From assembly GCA_005774595.1 (NCBI GenBank), contig VAUM01000061.1:1-8427 (forward strand): a stretch of 8,427 nt of DNA, in the 5' to 3' direction. A program made the position numbers and the translations under genes. The notes under the pieces were generated by a model. It did not search any database. It saw nothing but the letters and a program-made list of their open reading frames with translations, and was not told where the DNA came from. Shown piece after piece: positions 6,875 through 8,427 of this stretch. Numbering within the stretch: the stretch's first letter is position 1; every line of letters begins with the position of its first letter. The DNA comes from Actinomycetota bacterium. GTDB lineage: Bacteria; Actinomycetota; Coriobacteriia; Anaerosomatales; D1FN1-002.

Positions 6875-8427
<1,553 letters not shown>

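Overview
The window is high-GC bacterial chromosome. Every gene I can support lies on the minus strand and is read from the right edge to the left. In transcription order they are: gyrB (5' end cut off by the window), a two-pass membrane protein of unknown function, gyrA, a flavin-reductase-like FMN protein, a HAD-family phosphatase, a 92-bp gap, a membrane-fusion (MacA/HlyD-like) adaptor, an ABC ATPase of the MacB/LolD type, and the first 63 codons of a MacB/FtsX-type permease. No RNA gene, CRISPR array, insertion sequence, attachment site or origin is visible, and no gene-free stretch exceeds 100 bases.

The source organism is probably a high-GC actinobacterial-type lineage. The strong G/C bias at third codon positions, the use of GTG as start codon for five of the seven genes whose start is visible, and the linked gyrB/gyrA pair fit Actinobacteriota, perhaps Coriobacteriia or a related uncultivated group. 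This is inference. No marker here fixes the taxon, and the usual dnaA-dnaN-recF neighbours of gyrB lie outside the window.

Region 1 (about 2381-8427) is a compact gyrase cluster. gyrB and gyrA supply the two subunits of DNA gyrase. Between them sits a 179-residue protein with a charged, Pro/Ala-rich cytoplasmic-looking N-terminus and two C-terminal membrane helices; its stop codon overlaps the gyrA start codon (GTGA). gyrA is followed after one base by the flavin-reductase-like gene, which overlaps the HAD phosphatase gene by another GTGA. The spacing suggests one mRNA with translational coupling, although the last two genes have no obvious link to supercoiling.

Region 2 (1-2288) encodes a tripartite-type ABC exporter of the MacAB family: adaptor, ATPase and permease. 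It begins after the 92-bp gap with a strong AGGAGG ribosome binding site. It may be a separate transcription unit or a continuation of the upstream one. I see no convincing promoter or terminator in the gap.

Most of this is housekeeping sequence. The points most worth a second look are the membrane protein embedded between the gyrase genes, the long acidic GyrA tail, a valine at the quinolone-critical Ser83 position of GyrA, and a second GyrA-box-like motif.
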